DNA of 64,000 nucleotides from Lachnospiraceae bacterium (GCA_021202465.1 JAJQCZ010000056.1:1-64000); one strand, 5' to 3'; positions 23,300-33,511 are shown, numbered from the stretch's first letter. Numbers and translations: made by a program. The notes: generated from the letters alone by a model not told the origin.

Positions 23300-24103
23300 T
23301 CACAGCAGAAAGCGAAGCAGGCAAAGCGCGATGAGGTACCCCGCAAGAATTCCATACCCGATCCGGTCTGCCTGTTTGTACTCCAGAGGAAACATTTTCG
23401 TGCGCCCGCTTCCTCCGTGATAACACCGTGCCTCCATGGCCATCGCCAGATCGGTCGCCCGCCGCCAGGCAGAAATAAACAGCGGCACGAGCAGCGGGAT
23501 CATGGCCTTCGCCCGGGCGATGATATTTCTGTTTTCAAAGTCCGCCCCCCGCGCCATCTGCGCCTTCTGAATCTTATCGGTCTCCTCCGTCAGAATCGGG
23601 ATAAAACGCAGCGCGATGGACATCATCATAGCCACCTCATGCACCGGCACATGAAAAGTGTTCAGGAAACGCAGTCCCTTTTCCAGACCATCTGTCAGGG
23701 ATGTCGGTGTCGTCGTAAAGGTCATCAGGGAAGAGCCCATGATAAGGAGGATTAGGCGCAGTCCCATATAGAAAGCCTGCCGCAAACCGGTTCCCGTGAT
23801 CTTCAGGAATTTCCACTGCCAGTACAGCGGCTCCCCATTGGTAAGGAACAGGTTAAAAAGGACGCTGATCAGAAGCAGCGCCGCAATCGGCTTCAGTCCC
23901 CGGGTAATATAACTGAGAGGCACGCGCGACAGCCGGATCACAACTGCCAGAAAGACGATGCCCAGCAGATAGCAGGCCAGGTTGTCCGCGATGAACAGGG
24001 AAATAATATACACCATGGTTCCCATCAGCTTGGTCCGCGGGTCCAGACTGTGGATGGGAGAGTCGACCGGGTAATACTGCCCCAACGTGATGTCCTTCAT
24101 CAT
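23300..24103 (-). CDS. ecfT: Energy-coupling factor transporter transmembrane protein
   Basis: A 267-residue membrane protein with about five helices. It links the substrate-binding S component to the two ATPases in ECF vitamin importers. The coupling helices carry Ala-Arg-Gly-type motifs: QMARGADFENRN and AMAMEARCYHGG. The start overlaps the ecfA2 stop by 4 bases. As usual, the S components are encoded elsewhere. Length and motifs are normal. Confidence 0.95.
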   Translation of the reverse strand: MMKDITLGQYYPVDSPIHSLDPRTKLMGTMVYIISLFIADNLACYLLGIVFLAVVIRLSRVPLSYITRGLKPIAALLLISVLFNLFLTNGEPLYWQWKFLKITGTGLRQAFYMGLRLILLIMGSSLMTFTTTPTSLTDGLEKGLRFLNTFHVPVHEVAMMMSIALRFIPILTEETDKIQKAQMARGADFENRNIIARAKAMIPLLVPLFISAWRRATDLAMAMEARCYHGGSGRTKMFPLEYKQADRIGYGILAGYLIALCLLRFLL

Positions 24104-24978
24104 CGTTCGTTCCGCCCCCTTTCCATTTCCCGCGCATGCAGCGCAGCCAGGATGGAAATCTTAGCCTCTTCCACGGTCGTCACAGATTCATCCACCATCA
24201 GCCCCCGTTCCCGCAGCGCATGAGCGATATATGTCACCTGCGGAGCAGACAGGCCGATAGCTTCCAACTCCTTATAATGCTGAAAAACATTCCTGGGCGT
24301 ATCGTCAAAAGCGATCTGCCCGTCGTTCACGACCACGATCCGCTGTACATAATTCGCCACATCCTCCATACTATGGGACACAAGAATCACAGCGATACCT
24401 TTCTTCTCATGCAGTTCCCGCAGCACACCCAGGATCTCGTCGCGTCCGCCCGGATCAAGCCCCGCCGTGGGTTCATCGAGAATCAGGTAATCCGGCTCCA
24501 TGGCCAGCACTCCGGCAATGGCCACACGGCGTTTCTGCCCACCGGACAATTCAAAGGGAGAGCGCGTATCGAATTCCTTCCCCAGTCCTACCAGATTCAG
24601 GGCTTCCCGGGCCCGTTTTTCAATCTCTTCCTGGGACAATCCCTGGTTCCTGGGTCCGAAGCAGACATCCTGGAAAACCTCCGCCTCGAACAGCTGATGC
24701 TCCGGATACTGAAAGACCAGACCAACATGACCGCGCAGTGCCCTGCGGTCATATCCTTCTGAAAAAATGTCCTCACCATCATAAAAGACCTGTCCCTCCG
24801 TCGCCCGGAGCAAACCGTTAAAATGCTGGATCAACGTCGATTTTCCCGATCCGGTGTGGCCGATGATCCCCACAAATTCACCCTTTTCAATGGTCAGATT
24901 GATGTCCCGCAGCACATGAACCTCCATGGCTGTCCCCTGTCCGTACACATAATTCAAAGATCTGCATTCTATTGACAT
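24100..24978 (-). CDS. ecfA2: Energy-coupling factor transporter ATPase 2
   Basis: A 292-residue ABC ATPase. Walker A is [15 protein letters not shown], the signature is [14 protein letters not shown], Walker B is [13 protein letters not shown] and the switch His is in [14 protein letters not shown]. It forms a heterodimer with EcfA1 on EcfT and powers uptake of several vitamins. It overlaps ecfA1 by 10 bases and ecfT by 4 bases, so synthesis of the three subunits is coupled. Confidence 0.95.
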   Translation of the reverse strand: MSIECRSLNYVYGQGTAMEVHVLRDINLTIEKGEFVGIIGHTGSGKSTLIQHFNGLLRATEGQVFYDGEDIFSEGYDRRALRGHVGLVFQYPEHQLFEAEVFQDVCFGPRNQGLSQEEIEKRAREALNLVGLGKEFDTRSPFELSGGQKRRVAIAGVLAMEPDYLILDEPTAGLDPGGRDEILGVLRELHEKKGIAVILVSHSMEDVANYVQRIVVVNDGQIAFDDTPRNVFQHYKELEAIGLSAPQVTYIAHALRERGLMVDESVTTVEEAKISILAALHAREMERGRNER

Positions 24979-25814
24979 AGGGCATCCACCAGTTCCTGAA
25001 CCGTCAGAATCCCATCCGGTATATTCAGGCCCTCTCTCTTACACTCGTACGCCAGTTCCGTCACCTGAGGCACATCCAGCTTCAGCGCCTTCAGCCGCTC
25101 GACCTGGCTGAAAATCTCCCGGGGCGTTCCGGTCATTTCCACATGTCCCTGATCCATGACAACGATCCGGTCCGCATCGACCGTTTCCTCCATATAGTGT
25201 GTGATCAGCAGCACCGTGATTCCCTCTTCCCGGTTCAGCTCGCGGATTGTGCGGATCACTTCTTTTCTTCCGTTGGGATCCAGCATGGCAGTGGGTTCAT
25301 CCAGGATGATGCAGCGGGGTTTCATTGCCATCACGCCGGCAATGGCCACCCGCTGTTTCTGTCCGCCGGACAGATGATTGGGGGACATCTTCCGGTACGC
25401 AGTCATACCTACAGCCTGCAGACTTTCATCGACCCGTTCCCAGATCTCCTTCGGAGGAATTCCCATATTTTCCGGTCCGAATCCGACATCCTCTTCCACG
25501 ACCGTAGCAATAATCTGGTTGTCCGGATTCTGGAACACCATTCCCGCCGTCTGGCGGACATCCCAGAGGTATTTCTCCTCGGTTGTATCCATTCCGCCGA
25601 TCCAGACGGTTCCCTCCGTCGGGCACAGGAGTGCATTCAGTTGCTTGGCCATCGTCGACTTCCCGGAACCGTTTCGTCCCAGGATCGCCACAAATTCTCC
25701 CTCCTGAATATCCAGATCCACCCTGTCGACAGCACGGACGGTCTCAATCACATGGTTATCCTCATCTCTCCTGGCATACTCATATACGAGCTTTGCCGTC
25801 TTTACAATACCCAT
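24969..25814 (-). CDS. ecfA1: Energy-coupling factor transporter ATPase 1
   Basis: A 281-residue ABC ATPase. Walker A is [15 protein letters not shown], the Q-loop is [20 protein letters not shown], the signature is [14 protein letters not shown], Walker B is [13 protein letters not shown] and the switch His is in [12 protein letters not shown]. It pairs with EcfA2. In most Firmicutes this gene directly follows rplQ; here a degV gene on the other strand lies between, so ecfA1 needs its own promoter, which I could not identify with confidence. Confidence 0.95.
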   Translation of the reverse strand: MGIVKTAKLVYEYARRDEDNHVIETVRAVDRVDLDIQEGEFVAILGRNGSGKSTMAKQLNALLCPTEGTVWIGGMDTTEEKYLWDVRQTAGMVFQNPDNQIIATVVEEDVGFGPENMGIPPKEIWERVDESLQAVGMTAYRKMSPNHLSGGQKQRVAIAGVMAMKPRCIILDEPTAMLDPNGRKEVIRTIRELNREEGITVLLITHYMEETVDADRIVVMDQGHVEMTGTPREIFSQVERLKALKLDVPQVTELAYECKREGLNIPDGILTVQELVDALCQ

Positions 25815-25950
25815 CTCGTGTCTCCTAAGATTCTGTTGTCAGTGTCTCGTGTGTCCCGCGGCCACGCCGCTGGAACCAATCATTCATTCTAAAGGATTCT
25901 CCGCCAAAATGCAATACATCCGAATAAATCTGATTTTTTTCGTGGAAGAC

Positions 25951-25979
25951 TTGCCAACCGAACCCTTTTTTCTTATAAT
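25951..25979 (+). promoter_or_regulatory. Promoter of degV
   Basis: TTGCCA (25,951-25,956), 17-base spacer, TATAAT (25,974-25,979). The leader is about 130 bases. The rest of the 25,815-26,114 gap shows no other gene. Confidence 0.7.
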
Positions 25980-26114
25980 ACCCAGTGCAGTCAGGCTATC
26001 GAGCCGGAGGCGGCTTTTCGCTTCATATCCGCCTGCACCGACCGCGTATGGCGCAGGCCATAAAACGCATTACGCGGGCGTACACACAAGAAGAGACAGG
26101 AGGCAGAGAGAATC

Positions 26115-26981
26115 ATGAAAAAAATTGCCATTGTCACAGACAGTAACAGCGGCATCACACAGAAAGAAGCAGCGGAGCTGGGAATCCGCGTCCTCCCGAT
26201 GCCTTTTTATATTAATGAGACCATGTATTACGAAGACATCACACTCGACCAGGACACCTTTTATGCGCGACTGGCGGAGGGCGCCGAGATTTCCACCTCT
26301 CAGCCCATGGTGGGGGACGTCCTGGATCTCTGGAATGAACTTCTCCGGGAATATGACGAGATCGTTCACATCCCCATGTCCAGCGGACTCAGCGGCTCCT
26401 GTGAAACCGCGCTCTCTCTGGCACAGGATTTTGAGGGAAAAGTGCAGGTGGTCAATAACCAGAGAATCTCTGTGACTCAGCGTTTGTCGGTTCTGGAAGC
26501 CCTGCAGATGGCCAAAGAAGGAATGGACGCCGCGCAGATTCGCCAGCGGCTGGAGGAGACCCGCTTTGATTCGAGCATCTATATCATGGTCGATACCCTG
26601 ACCTACCTGCGGAAGGGCGGACGACTGACACCGGCGGTGGCCGCCATCGGCTCCCTGCTGCGCCTGAAACCGGTCCTGCAGATTCAGGGTGAGAAACTGG
26701 ACGCCTTCGCGACCTCCCGCTCTGTCCGCCTGGCCAGGAAGACCATGATTGAAGCCGTTCAGAAGGATGCTGCCTGCCGCTTTGGCGGCGCAGAGAACTG
26801 TGTTTTTCCCATGGCTTACACTCACAATCCTGAGGAACTGGAACAGTTCCGTCAGGAGGCGATGGCGGCGATTCCCGGCCACAGCCCCGAAGATTTCTAT
26901 GCGGCGCCACTCTCCCTGAGTATTTCCTGCCACATCGGCCCCGGCGCGCTGGCCATTACCTGCTGCCGCAGGCACTCATAG
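26115..26981 (+). CDS. DegV-family fatty-acid-binding protein
   Basis: A 288-residue DegV/FakB-like protein. KKIAIVTDSNSGITQKEA is the N-terminal motif, EISTSQPMVGDVLDLW carries the conserved Ser/Thr that holds the carboxylate, and SSIYIMVDTLTYLRKGGRLT is the second signature. Such proteins bind a single fatty acid and present it to the kinase FakA for phospholipid synthesis. It has a GACAGGAGGCAGAG ribosome site. It is the only plus-strand gene in the 21-43 kb supercluster and splits the usual rplQ-ecfA1 junction. Confidence 0.93.
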   Translation: MKKIAIVTDSNSGITQKEAAELGIRVLPMPFYINETMYYEDITLDQDTFYARLAEGAEISTSQPMVGDVLDLWNELLREYDEIVHIPMSSGLSGSCETALSLAQDFEGKVQVVNNQRISVTQRLSVLEALQMAKEGMDAAQIRQRLEETRFDSSIYIMVDTLTYLRKGGRLTPAVAAIGSLLRLKPVLQIQGEKLDAFATSRSVRLARKTMIEAVQKDAACRFGGAENCVFPMAYTHNPEELEQFRQEAMAAIPGHSPEDFYAAPLSLSISCHIGPGALAITCCRRHS

Positions 26982-27033
26982 AACTCATCGTACTTTTCCT
27001 CCCTTTTCGCCTCCGTTACATTCATGATATAAT

Positions 27034-27088
27034 GAAACGGAGCCGGATTACGCAGCATTTCCATCTTCTGTGTCTCCGGCTCCGTTTC
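27034..27088 (+). terminator. Terminator downstream of degV
   Basis: Stem GAAACGGAGCCGGA / TCCGGCTCCGTTTC (27,034-27,047 and 27,075-27,088), 14-base perfect arms, 27-base loop, followed by TCTATAG. The U-tract is poor but the stem is long. Confidence 0.55.
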
Positions 27089-27095
27089 TCTATAG

Positions 27096-27141
27096 AAAAA
27101 AGTGCCGCCGCCCCACATCCTGTGGGTTCAGCAGCACTTTT
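27096..27141 (-). terminator. Terminator of the rpsJ-rplQ supercluster
   Basis: Minus-strand stem AAAAGTGCTGCT / GGCGGCACTTTTTT enclosing a CCCACA / TGTGGG inner stem, followed by a T-run. It lies about 15 bases after the rplQ stop. Confidence 0.75.
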
Positions 27142-27155
27142 CTCTCATCAAACAA

Positions 27156-27692
27156 TTATACCAGCTCCAGGATCACTTCCATCGCTGCGTCGCCGCGGCG
27201 GGGGCCGATCTTCACAATACGGGTATATCCGCCCTGACGGTTCACATACTTCGGCGCGATCTCATCGAACAGCTTCGCAGGAAGATCCACCTGCTTCGTG
27301 TTTCTCTTGCGTCCGGCCTGCTCCTTAGGAACCTGCGTCACAGGATACAGAACCTTCAGCATCTGTCTCCGGGCATGAAGACGGCTGGGATTATCCTTAC
27401 GGATGGTCTTCTCGACCGTCTCGAACTTCGTGACCTTCTTGCCGTTCACGGTCTCCTTCACTCTCTTGCCGTCCTTATCCTTCACAGCCACCTTGGCGTT
27501 GACAGTGACGGTCTCGTAGTTATCTTTTTCTTTCACAGCCAGTGCGATCAGGCCCTCCGCAATCTTACGAACCTCTTTCGCGCGAGCTTCTGTGGTGACG
27601 ATCTTACCGTTGTTCAGCAGAGCAGTCACCTGGCTTCTCAGTAAAGCTTTTCTCTGGCTTGATGTTCTTCCAAGCTTTCTATACTGTGCCAT
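27156..27692 (-). CDS. rplQ: 50S ribosomal protein L17
   Basis: A 178-residue L17, longer than the 113-130 residues of most bacteria. The core is at both ends: [20 protein letters not shown] and [20 protein letters not shown]. In between there is an insertion of about 55 charged residues ([19 protein letters not shown] region), seen also in other Clostridia. It lines the peptide exit region of the large subunit. Last gene of the alpha operon, 18 bases after rpoA. Confidence 0.97.
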   Translation of the reverse strand: MAQYRKLGRTSSQRKALLRSQVTALLNNGKIVTTEARAKEVRKIAEGLIALAVKEKDNYETVTVNAKVAVKDKDGKRVKETVNGKKVTKFETVEKTIRKDNPSRLHARRQMLKVLYPVTQVPKEQAGRKRNTKQVDLPAKLFDEIAPKYVNRQGGYTRIVKIGPRRGDAAMEVILELV

Positions 27693-27710
27693 ACTCTCAC
27701 CTCCGACCTA

Positions 27711-28670
27711 TTACTCATCGCTGGGATTGAGTTCCAATCCAAGCTCTTTCAATTTCGCCAAAACCTCTTCCAGAGACTTGCGGCCCAGGTTGCGGACCTT
27801 TATCATGTCCTCGGAAGTACGGTTTGTCAATTCTTCCACCGTGTTAATACCGGCTCTCTTCAGACAATTATAAGAGCGCACGGACAACTCCAGCTCATCG
27901 ATATTCATCTCCAGAACTTTTTCCTTCTCATCGTCCTTCGTCTCGACCATCACTTCTGTGTTCATGGTCTTCTCTGACAGATCAATAAAAAGGTTCAGAT
28001 GCTCGCTGAGCACCTTGGCGGCCAGGCTGACAGCCTCATCCGGCCCCATCGTTCCATTCGTGAAAACATCGAGCGTCAGTTTATCATAATCCGTGAACTT
28101 GCCCACACGCGTGTCTTCCACAGCCATATTCACACGCTCTACCGGCGTGTAGATGGAATCAATCGCAATGACGCCGATCGGCTGATCTTCCGTCTTATTG
28201 CGATCCGAGCTCACATACCCTCTTCCACGCGTGATCGTAATCTCCGCGTTGAATTTTGTATCCTTGCCCCCGCTGCAGGTGGCGATGCGCAGATCCGGAT
28301 TCATGATCTCCAGATCTGAATCCAGACGAATGTCGGCCGCTGTCACGACCCCTTCGCCCTCGAATTCGATATATCCCACTTTCGCTTCCGTGAAATCACA
28401 TTCACTGCGGATAGCAAGGTTTTTCAGGTTCATCACGATCTCCGTCACGTCCTCCTTAACGCCGGGGATCGAACTGAACTCGTGAAGGACTCCATCAATC
28501 TTGACCTGGCTCACTGCGACGCCAGGAAGAGAAGACAACATAATTCTCCGCAGAGAATTCCCCAGAGTTGTGCCATAGCCACGTTCCAGAGGTTCTACCA
28601 CAAATCGACCATATCTCTTGTCCTCGGAGATCTCGGCAATCTCGATATTGGGTTTTTCAAATTCAAACAT
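27711..28670 (-). CDS. rpoA: DNA-directed RNA polymerase subunit alpha
   Basis: A 319-residue alpha subunit. The N-terminal dimerisation domain begins [20 protein letters not shown] and contains [18 protein letters not shown]; the C-terminal domain (about 250-315) has two helix-hairpin-helix segments ([39 protein letters not shown]) that contact DNA and activators. The start is the ATG at 28,670 with AAGGAGGGAGTATC. Normal position between rpsD and rplQ. Confidence 0.98.
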   Translation of the reverse strand: MFEFEKPNIEIAEISEDKRYGRFVVEPLERGYGTTLGNSLRRIMLSSLPGVAVSQVKIDGVLHEFSSIPGVKEDVTEIVMNLKNLAIRSECDFTEAKVGYIEFEGEGVVTAADIRLDSDLEIMNPDLRIATCSGGKDTKFNAEITITRGRGYVSSDRNKTEDQPIGVIAIDSIYTPVERVNMAVEDTRVGKFTDYDKLTLDVFTNGTMGPDEAVSLAAKVLSEHLNLFIDLSEKTMNTEVMVETKDDEKEKVLEMNIDELELSVRSYNCLKRAGINTVEELTNRTSEDMIKVRNLGRKSLEEVLAKLKELGLELNPSDE

Positions 28671-28718
28671 GATACTCCCTCCTTCTGGGACTCTCGATGA
28701 GAGACTCTCGCCCCTCAA

Positions 28719-29312
28719 TTATTTGGAGTACAACTCAACGATCAACATCTCGTTCACCGGGACGTCGATAGCTTCTCTCGTGGGAGTTTCCTTCACGGTA
28801 ATGCGCAGATTCTCAAGATCGCTCTCTACCCAGCCGGGGGTCAGCCGTCCGGCTGTCGTCTCCACGATCTCCTTATACCGCTCGGAGGATTTGCATTTTT
28901 CTTTGATCTCGATCACGTCGCCCACCTTCACCTGATAGGAAGGAATGTTAACGCACTTGCCGTTCACCAGCACGTGCTTATGATCGACGATCTGGCGGGT
29001 CTCCATACGGGTTCGTCCCAGCCCGCCGCGGAAGAGCACGTTATCGAGACGCATCTCCAGAAGAACCATCAGGTTCTCACCGGTCGTCCCCTTCATTCTC
29101 TCCGCTTTCGCGTAATAATTTCTAAAAGGCTTCTCCAGCACACCGTAAATGAACTTGGCTTTCTGCTTCTCTCTCAGCTGCAGGCCATACTCGCTCACCT
29201 TACGGTTCGTCCTCTTCGGCTGTCTTCTGGACTTCTTATCAATTCCAAGATATATCGGATCAAGGTCTAAGGATCTGCATCTTTTCAGAACCGGAACTCT
29301 ATCTACTGCCAC
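28719..29312 (-). CDS. rpsD: 30S ribosomal protein S4
   Basis: A 197-residue S4, a primary 16S rRNA binder and assembly nucleator. The S4 RNA-binding domain is at about residues 85-150 (RLDNVLFRGGLGRTRMETRQ, VNGKCVNIPSYQVKVGDVIE). It starts at GTG with a GGAGGTGCAGACAA site. The N-terminal zinc-binding cysteines of some S4 proteins are absent, so it is a zinc-free form. Confidence 0.97.
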   Translation of the reverse strand: MAVDRVPVLKRCRSLDLDPIYLGIDKKSRRQPKRTNRKVSEYGLQLREKQKAKFIYGVLEKPFRNYYAKAERMKGTTGENLMVLLEMRLDNVLFRGGLGRTRMETRQIVDHKHVLVNGKCVNIPSYQVKVGDVIEIKEKCKSSERYKEIVETTAGRLTPGWVESDLENLRITVKETPTREAIDVPVNEMLIVELYSK

Positions 29313-29327
29313 TTGTCTGCACCTCCA

Positions 29328-29726
29328 TTATACTCTTCTACGCTTCGGCGGACGGCATCCGTTGTGAGGCACGGGTGTTACATCCTTAATGCTTGTCACT
29401 TCCAGACCACAGGCGGAAAGCGCACGGATCGCTGCTTCACGTCCGGAACCGGGTCCCTTTACAAAAACGTCAACGGTCTTCAGACCATGGGGGATAGCGG
29501 CTTTGGCAGCTGTCTCGGCTGCCATCTGAGCGGCATAGGGGGTAGATTTCCTTGAACCTCTGAAGCCAAGCCCGCCAGCGCTTGCCCATGACAACGCATT
29601 CCCCTGCGTATCCGTAAGGGTAACGATGGTGTTGTTAAAGGATGACTGGATATGAGCCTGTCCGCGTTCAACGTTTTTCTTGACACGTTTTTTGGTCACT
29701 TTCTTAGCTGACACTTTCTTAGCCAT
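29328..29726 (-). CDS. rpsK: 30S ribosomal protein S11
   Basis: A 132-residue S11 of the 30S platform. [40 protein letters not shown] and [17 protein letters not shown] are diagnostic. The N-terminal 20 residues are a lysine/valine-rich extension. It lies between rpsM and rpsD, 44 and 15 bases apart. Confidence 0.98.
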   Translation of the reverse strand: MAKKVSAKKVTKKRVKKNVERGQAHIQSSFNNTIVTLTDTQGNALSWASAGGLGFRGSRKSTPYAAQMAAETAAKAAIPHGLKTVDVFVKGPGSGREAAIRALSACGLEVTSIKDVTPVPHNGCRPPKRRRV

Positions 29727-29770
29727 TTTAAAACTAACCTTCCCTTATGATGGGTTCCTTTCTATATTAT

Positions 29771-30139
29771 TTATTTCTTCTTGTTCGCCACAGTCTTCTT
29801 AGGACCCTTCCGGGTTCTGGCGTTGGTCTTGGTCTTCTGACCGCGCACCGGAAGTCCTCTTCTGTGGCGGATGCCGCGATAGCAGCCGATTTCCTGAAGA
29901 CGCTTGATGTTGAGAGCCGTCTCTCTTCTCAGGTCGCCTTCCACGGTCTGCGTCGCATCAATGACCTCACGGATCCGGTTCACTTCCTCATCCGTCAGAT
30001 CTTTTACACGGGTATCCGGATTTACCTTCGCTTCTGCCAGGATACGGTTGGAGCTGGTTCTGCCGATCCCATAGATATAGGTCAAGCCGATCTCAACACG
30101 TTTTTCCCTCGGTAAATCAACACCTGAAATACGAGCCAT
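29771..30139 (-). CDS. rpsM: 30S ribosomal protein S13
   Basis: A 122-residue S13 of the 30S head, contacting the P-site tRNA and the B1 bridge. [20 protein letters not shown] and [20 protein letters not shown] are diagnostic; the basic tail ([15 protein letters not shown]) enters the tRNA site. It follows rpmJ by 87 bases. Confidence 0.98.
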   Translation of the reverse strand: MARISGVDLPREKRVEIGLTYIYGIGRTSSNRILAEAKVNPDTRVKDLTDEEVNRIREVIDATQTVEGDLRRETALNIKRLQEIGCYRGIRHRRGLPVRGQKTKTNARTRKGPKKTVANKKK

Positions 30140-30226
30140 TTGTGTACCTCCTTGATATTGGCCGAATGGCCATCACGGATCCCTTTACGGGACCTCCAAT
30201 TATAATATAAATTCTAAATCTGACGA

Positions 30227-30340
30227 TCAGCCCTGTCTCTGCTTGTGCTTGGGATTTTCGCAGATAATTCTTACACTGCCCTTGCGCTTGATGACCTTGC
30301 ATTTCTCACACATGGGTTTTACGGACGATCTAACCTTCAT
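30227..30340 (-). CDS. rpmJ: 50S ribosomal protein L36 (zinc form)
   Basis: A 37-residue protein reading [20 protein letters not shown] then [17 protein letters not shown]. Cys-X2-Cys, Cys and His form the zinc site of the C+ type of L36. It sits between infA and rpmM-type S13 as expected; the ATG has a weak GGAGTGCAAA site. Confidence 0.97.
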   Translation of the reverse strand: MKVRSSVKPMCEKCKVIKRKGSVRIICENPKHKQRQG

Positions 30341-30438
30341 TTTGCACTCCTTTCCTGACGGTTTTCCTTGTTTCCTCAAAAAACGCACCCAAAATTATAC
30401 CATTTAAATACCAATTAGGCAAGAGTTTTTTCTGTCGT

Positions 30439-30657
30439 TTATTTATCACGCCAGATAATCCGGCCTTTGGTGAGGTCATAGGGCGAGAGCTCCAGCGTCA
30501 CCTTATCTCCGGGTAAGATCCGGATATAGTTCATGCGGAGCTTGCCGCTAATGTGTGCCAGCACCTGGTGGCCGTTCTCCAGCTCTACCTGAAACATGGC
30601 ATTGGGCAGCTTTTCAACGACCCGTCCCTCAATTTCGATCACATCGGCTTTCGACAT
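30439..30657 (-). CDS. infA: Translation initiation factor IF-1
   Basis: A 72-residue OB-fold protein. [40 protein letters not shown] and [20 protein letters not shown] match IF-1 throughout. It binds the A site of the 30S subunit during initiation. It follows map directly; the KOW-domain (L14e-like) gene often found between them in Clostridia is absent. Confidence 0.98.
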   Translation of the reverse strand: MSKADVIEIEGRVVEKLPNAMFQVELENGHQVLAHISGKLRMNYIRILPGDKVTLELSPYDLTKGRIIWRDK

Positions 30658-30686
30658 GCGGTCCTCCTTCTACCTTCTCAGCCTTA

Positions 30687-31484
30687 TCAGCCTTTTTCAG
30701 TCTTACTTGCGGAGAGTGCCTCCGCTTCCCGGGCGGTCAGAGTCAGAATCTCCGGCTCTCCTTCCGTAATACATATGGTATTTTCATAATGGGCTGACAG
30801 AGAATGGTCGGCACTGACCACCGTCCATTGATCCTCCAGCCATCTTACCTTCCACGTTCCCGCATTAATCATGGGTTCCACCGCCAGTGTCATCCCGGGC
30901 CTCAACAGAATGCCCCGTTTCTTCTGACGATAGTTCGGAATCTCCGGCGCCTCGTGAAGATGCGTTCCGATCCCGTGTCCCACCAGGTCACGCACAACAC
31001 CATATCCGTACTTCTCTGCATGCGCCTCTACCGCTTCCGAGATCTCATGGAGATGATGTCCGGCCCGGGCGAAGCGGATGCCTTCAAAGAAGCATTCCCT
31101 CGTAATATCGATCAGCCTCTGCGCTTCCGGACTCACGCCCCCTACCGCATGTGTGCGGGCGGCATCCGCGTGATAGCCCTCATAGATCAGGCCGGCATCC
31201 AGGCTGACGATATCGCCTTCCCGGAGTATCCTCCCTTCACTGGGAATTCCATGTACGACCTCATCATTCACCGACACACAGATAGAAGCAGGATAACCAT
31301 TATAATGAAGGAAAGAAGGAACACTATCCAGATCGCGGATACAGGCTTCTCCCAGCCGGTCGATCTCAGCCGTAGAAATGCCCGGTCGAATCACCTGCTG
31401 CAGCTTTTCATGGACAAGAGCCAGCCGACGGCCGGCCTCGCGCATCCGTTCGATCTCCCGCTCCGATTTGATCGTGATGGGCAT
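30687..31484 (-). CDS. map: Type I methionine aminopeptidase
   Basis: A 265-residue enzyme that removes the initiator methionine. The five metal ligands can be placed: Asp in VSLDAGLIYEGYHADAART (two), His in GHGIGTHLHEAPEIPN, Glu in LAVEPMIN and the last Glu near CITEGEPEILT. I start at the ATG at 31,484, which begins 1 base after the adk stop (TGACATG), within coupling distance. Confidence 0.97.
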   Translation of the reverse strand: MPITIKSEREIERMREAGRRLALVHEKLQQVIRPGISTAEIDRLGEACIRDLDSVPSFLHYNGYPASICVSVNDEVVHGIPSEGRILREGDIVSLDAGLIYEGYHADAARTHAVGGVSPEAQRLIDITRECFFEGIRFARAGHHLHEISEAVEAHAEKYGYGVVRDLVGHGIGTHLHEAPEIPNYRQKKRGILLRPGMTLAVEPMINAGTWKVRWLEDQWTVVSADHSLSAHYENTICITEGEPEILTLTAREAEALSASKTEKG

Positions 31485-31485
31485 G

Positions 31486-32127
31486 TCAGTCTCCCAGCTT
31501 CCCGACGATCTCCGCGAACACCGCCTCCATGGGCTGCGTACCGTCGATGTCCACTTCCCGGCCTTTTTCCCGGTAATAATCAATCAGGGGCTGCGTCTGC
31601 TCATGATAGACCGCCAGACGTTTCTGCACAGTCTCTGCCTGGTCATCGTCCCGCTGAATCACCGCAGCTCCGCAGCGGTCACAGATTCCCGGCTTCTTCG
31701 TGGGAATATTCACCACATGATAACTGGCTCCGCAGGACGGACAGACACGGCGGCCGGACATTCTCGCAACGATCGCCTCGTCAGGAACATCCACATTGAC
31801 TGCAACATCAATGTCACCCGTCTCAGCCAGTGCTTCAGAAAGCTTCCGCGCCTGGTTCATGGTACGCGGAAAACCGTCAAGGATATATCCTTTCTCACAG
31901 TCCGGCTGCCCGATACGATCCATCATCAGATCCACCGTCAGTTCATCCGGAACCAGACCTCCGGCATCCATGTATTCCTTCGCCTTCCGGCCCAGCTCTG
32001 TCCCCGCCTTGATATTCCCACGGAAAATATCCCCTGTGGAAATGTGCGGGATTCCGTATTTTTCAGAGAGCATTTTTGCCTGCGTACCCTTACCGGCACC
32101 GGGCGCTCCCAGCATGATGATCTTCAT
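31486..32127 (-). CDS. adk: Adenylate kinase (zinc-LID type)
   Basis: A 213-residue kinase that interconverts ATP + AMP and 2 ADP. The P-loop is GAPGAGKGTQAK; the AMP site is HISTGDIFR and DGFPRTMNQA. The LID holds Cys-X2-Cys and Cys-X2-Cys (RVCPSCGASYH, GICDRCGAAV), so it binds structural zinc. I start at the ATG at 32,127 (AGAGAGGTGCTGTTT upstream). Standard place between secY and map. Confidence 0.97.
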   Translation of the reverse strand: MKIIMLGAPGAGKGTQAKMLSEKYGIPHISTGDIFRGNIKAGTELGRKAKEYMDAGGLVPDELTVDLMMDRIGQPDCEKGYILDGFPRTMNQARKLSEALAETGDIDVAVNVDVPDEAIVARMSGRRVCPSCGASYHVVNIPTKKPGICDRCGAAVIQRDDDQAETVQKRLAVYHEQTQPLIDYYREKGREVDIDGTQPMEAVFAEIVGKLGD

Positions 32128-32184
32128 AAACAGCACCTCTCTTCCGGATTCTGCGTCGGAGACGAAGCCCCGACGCAGCGGAAA

Positions 32185-33510
32185 TCAATCGCTCAGGAAA
32201 CCTTTATAGTAGTGAACCAGCATCATGGACTCCACCTGCTTCAGCGTCTCCAGAATAACACCCACGATAATGATCAGGGAGGTCCCGAAGAAACACAGGG
32301 AAGAGCCGACACCGAACAGACCGGTGAGTATGATGGGTATCACCGCAACGATCGCCAGACCGGCTGCTCCGATGAAGATCAGATAGTTCAGCACATGCTC
32401 CAGATACTCAGAGGTCGGCTTGCCCGGGCGGATGCCGGGGATGAAGCCGCCCTGCTTCTTCATATTGTTGGCGACCTCAATCGGGTTAAAAGTGATCGAT
32501 GTGTAGAAATAGGCAAAAAACACCAGGAGAACCAGATAGATCACCAGGCCGATCGAGTAGATCGGTGCATCAGGGTCACACCAGTAACTCTGCGTCAGAG
32601 CCTTGATAATATATCCCGGAATGGTGCTGGGCGCCGAGTAGTTCAACCCGACAAAGCTGGCAATGATACCAGGGAAGCTCAGAAGGGACGACGCAAAAAT
32701 CACCGGAATCACACCGGCTGTGTTGACCTTCAGCGGGATATGGGAGGACTGGCCGCCCACCAGCTTCCGGCCCTGCATCTTCTTCGCATACTGCACCGGG
32801 ATACGGCGCTCACCGTCCTGCAGGTAGATGACAAAGACCACCAGAGCCAGCAGAAGCGCCAGAATAACAACAGCCGTCACGATTCCCAAAGCAATCGCCT
32901 TGCCGCTGATAAAGGTAGTATAGAGAGTTCTGAAATCCGTGGGCATATCCGAGATAATATTCACCAGAAGGATGATAGAGATACCGTTTCCGATTCCCTT
33001 CTCTGTAATCTGCTCACCGATCCACATCAGAACCGCACTACCGGTTGTCATGATCGCGGTCACAAAAATAACATTGTACCAGGTATAGTGAATCAGGTAA
33101 CTGGAGCCAAAACCGATCGCCATAGACACCGACTGAATCACGGAAAGACCGATATTCAGGTATCTGGTAATCTTATTGATTACCTTGCGCCCTTCCTCGC
33201 CTTCCTTTTGCAATTCCTCGAGACGAGGAATTGCAATGGTCAGCAGCTGGACGATAATGGACGCAGTAATGTACGGCGTAATGCTCAGTGCGAAGATGGA
33301 CATATCCGTAAAGGAGCTTCCCGTGATCGTATTGAAGAAATTGAACGCCGAGGATGTCTGGTTACTCCACCACTCCGCAACGAAGGCCGTATTCACACCC
33401 GGGGTGGGAATCTGGCTTCCGATGCGGACAATGACGATCATAAAGAACGTGAACATCAGCTTGCGGCGGATGTCAGCGACCTTTAAGGCATTGCGGAGTG
33501 TTTTGAACAT
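32185..33510 (-). CDS. secY: Protein translocase subunit SecY
   Basis: A 441-residue channel protein with ten membrane helices. It begins MFKTLRNALKVADIRRKLMF; helix 2/plug and the signature GIMPYI-equivalent ALSITPYITASIIVQLL are present, as are the cytosolic C5 loop with GKPTSEYLEHVLNY and the conserved GIRPGK. It forms SecYEG for export and membrane insertion. It follows rplO by 1 base, tightly coupled. Confidence 0.97.
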   Translation of the reverse strand: MFKTLRNALKVADIRRKLMFTFFMIVIVRIGSQIPTPGVNTAFVAEWWSNQTSSAFNFFNTITGSSFTDMSIFALSITPYITASIIVQLLTIAIPRLEELQKEGEEGRKVINKITRYLNIGLSVIQSVSMAIGFGSSYLIHYTWYNVIFVTAIMTTGSAVLMWIGEQITEKGIGNGISIILLVNIISDMPTDFRTLYTTFISGKAIALGIVTAVVILALLLALVVFVIYLQDGERRIPVQYAKKMQGRKLVGGQSSHIPLKVNTAGVIPVIFASSLLSFPGIIASFVGLNYSAPSTIPGYIIKALTQSYWCDPDAPIYSIGLVIYLVLLVFFAYFYTSITFNPIEVANNMKKQGGFIPGIRPGKPTSEYLEHVLNYLIFIGAAGLAIVAVIPIILTGLFGVGSSLCFFGTSLIIIVGVILETLKQVESMMLVHYYKGFLSD

Positions 33511-33511
33511 A

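Noticed and set aside
26070-26975. A 301-codon minus-strand frame
   Set aside because: Antisense shadow of degV without a start signal or recognisable domain.
30340-30438. A KOW-domain (L14e-like) gene near infA
   Set aside because: The gaps on both sides of infA are too short and contain no such frame.
31378-33486. A 702-codon open frame on the plus strand
   Set aside because: It is antisense to adk and secY, follows their codon pattern, has no ribosome site and resembles no protein.
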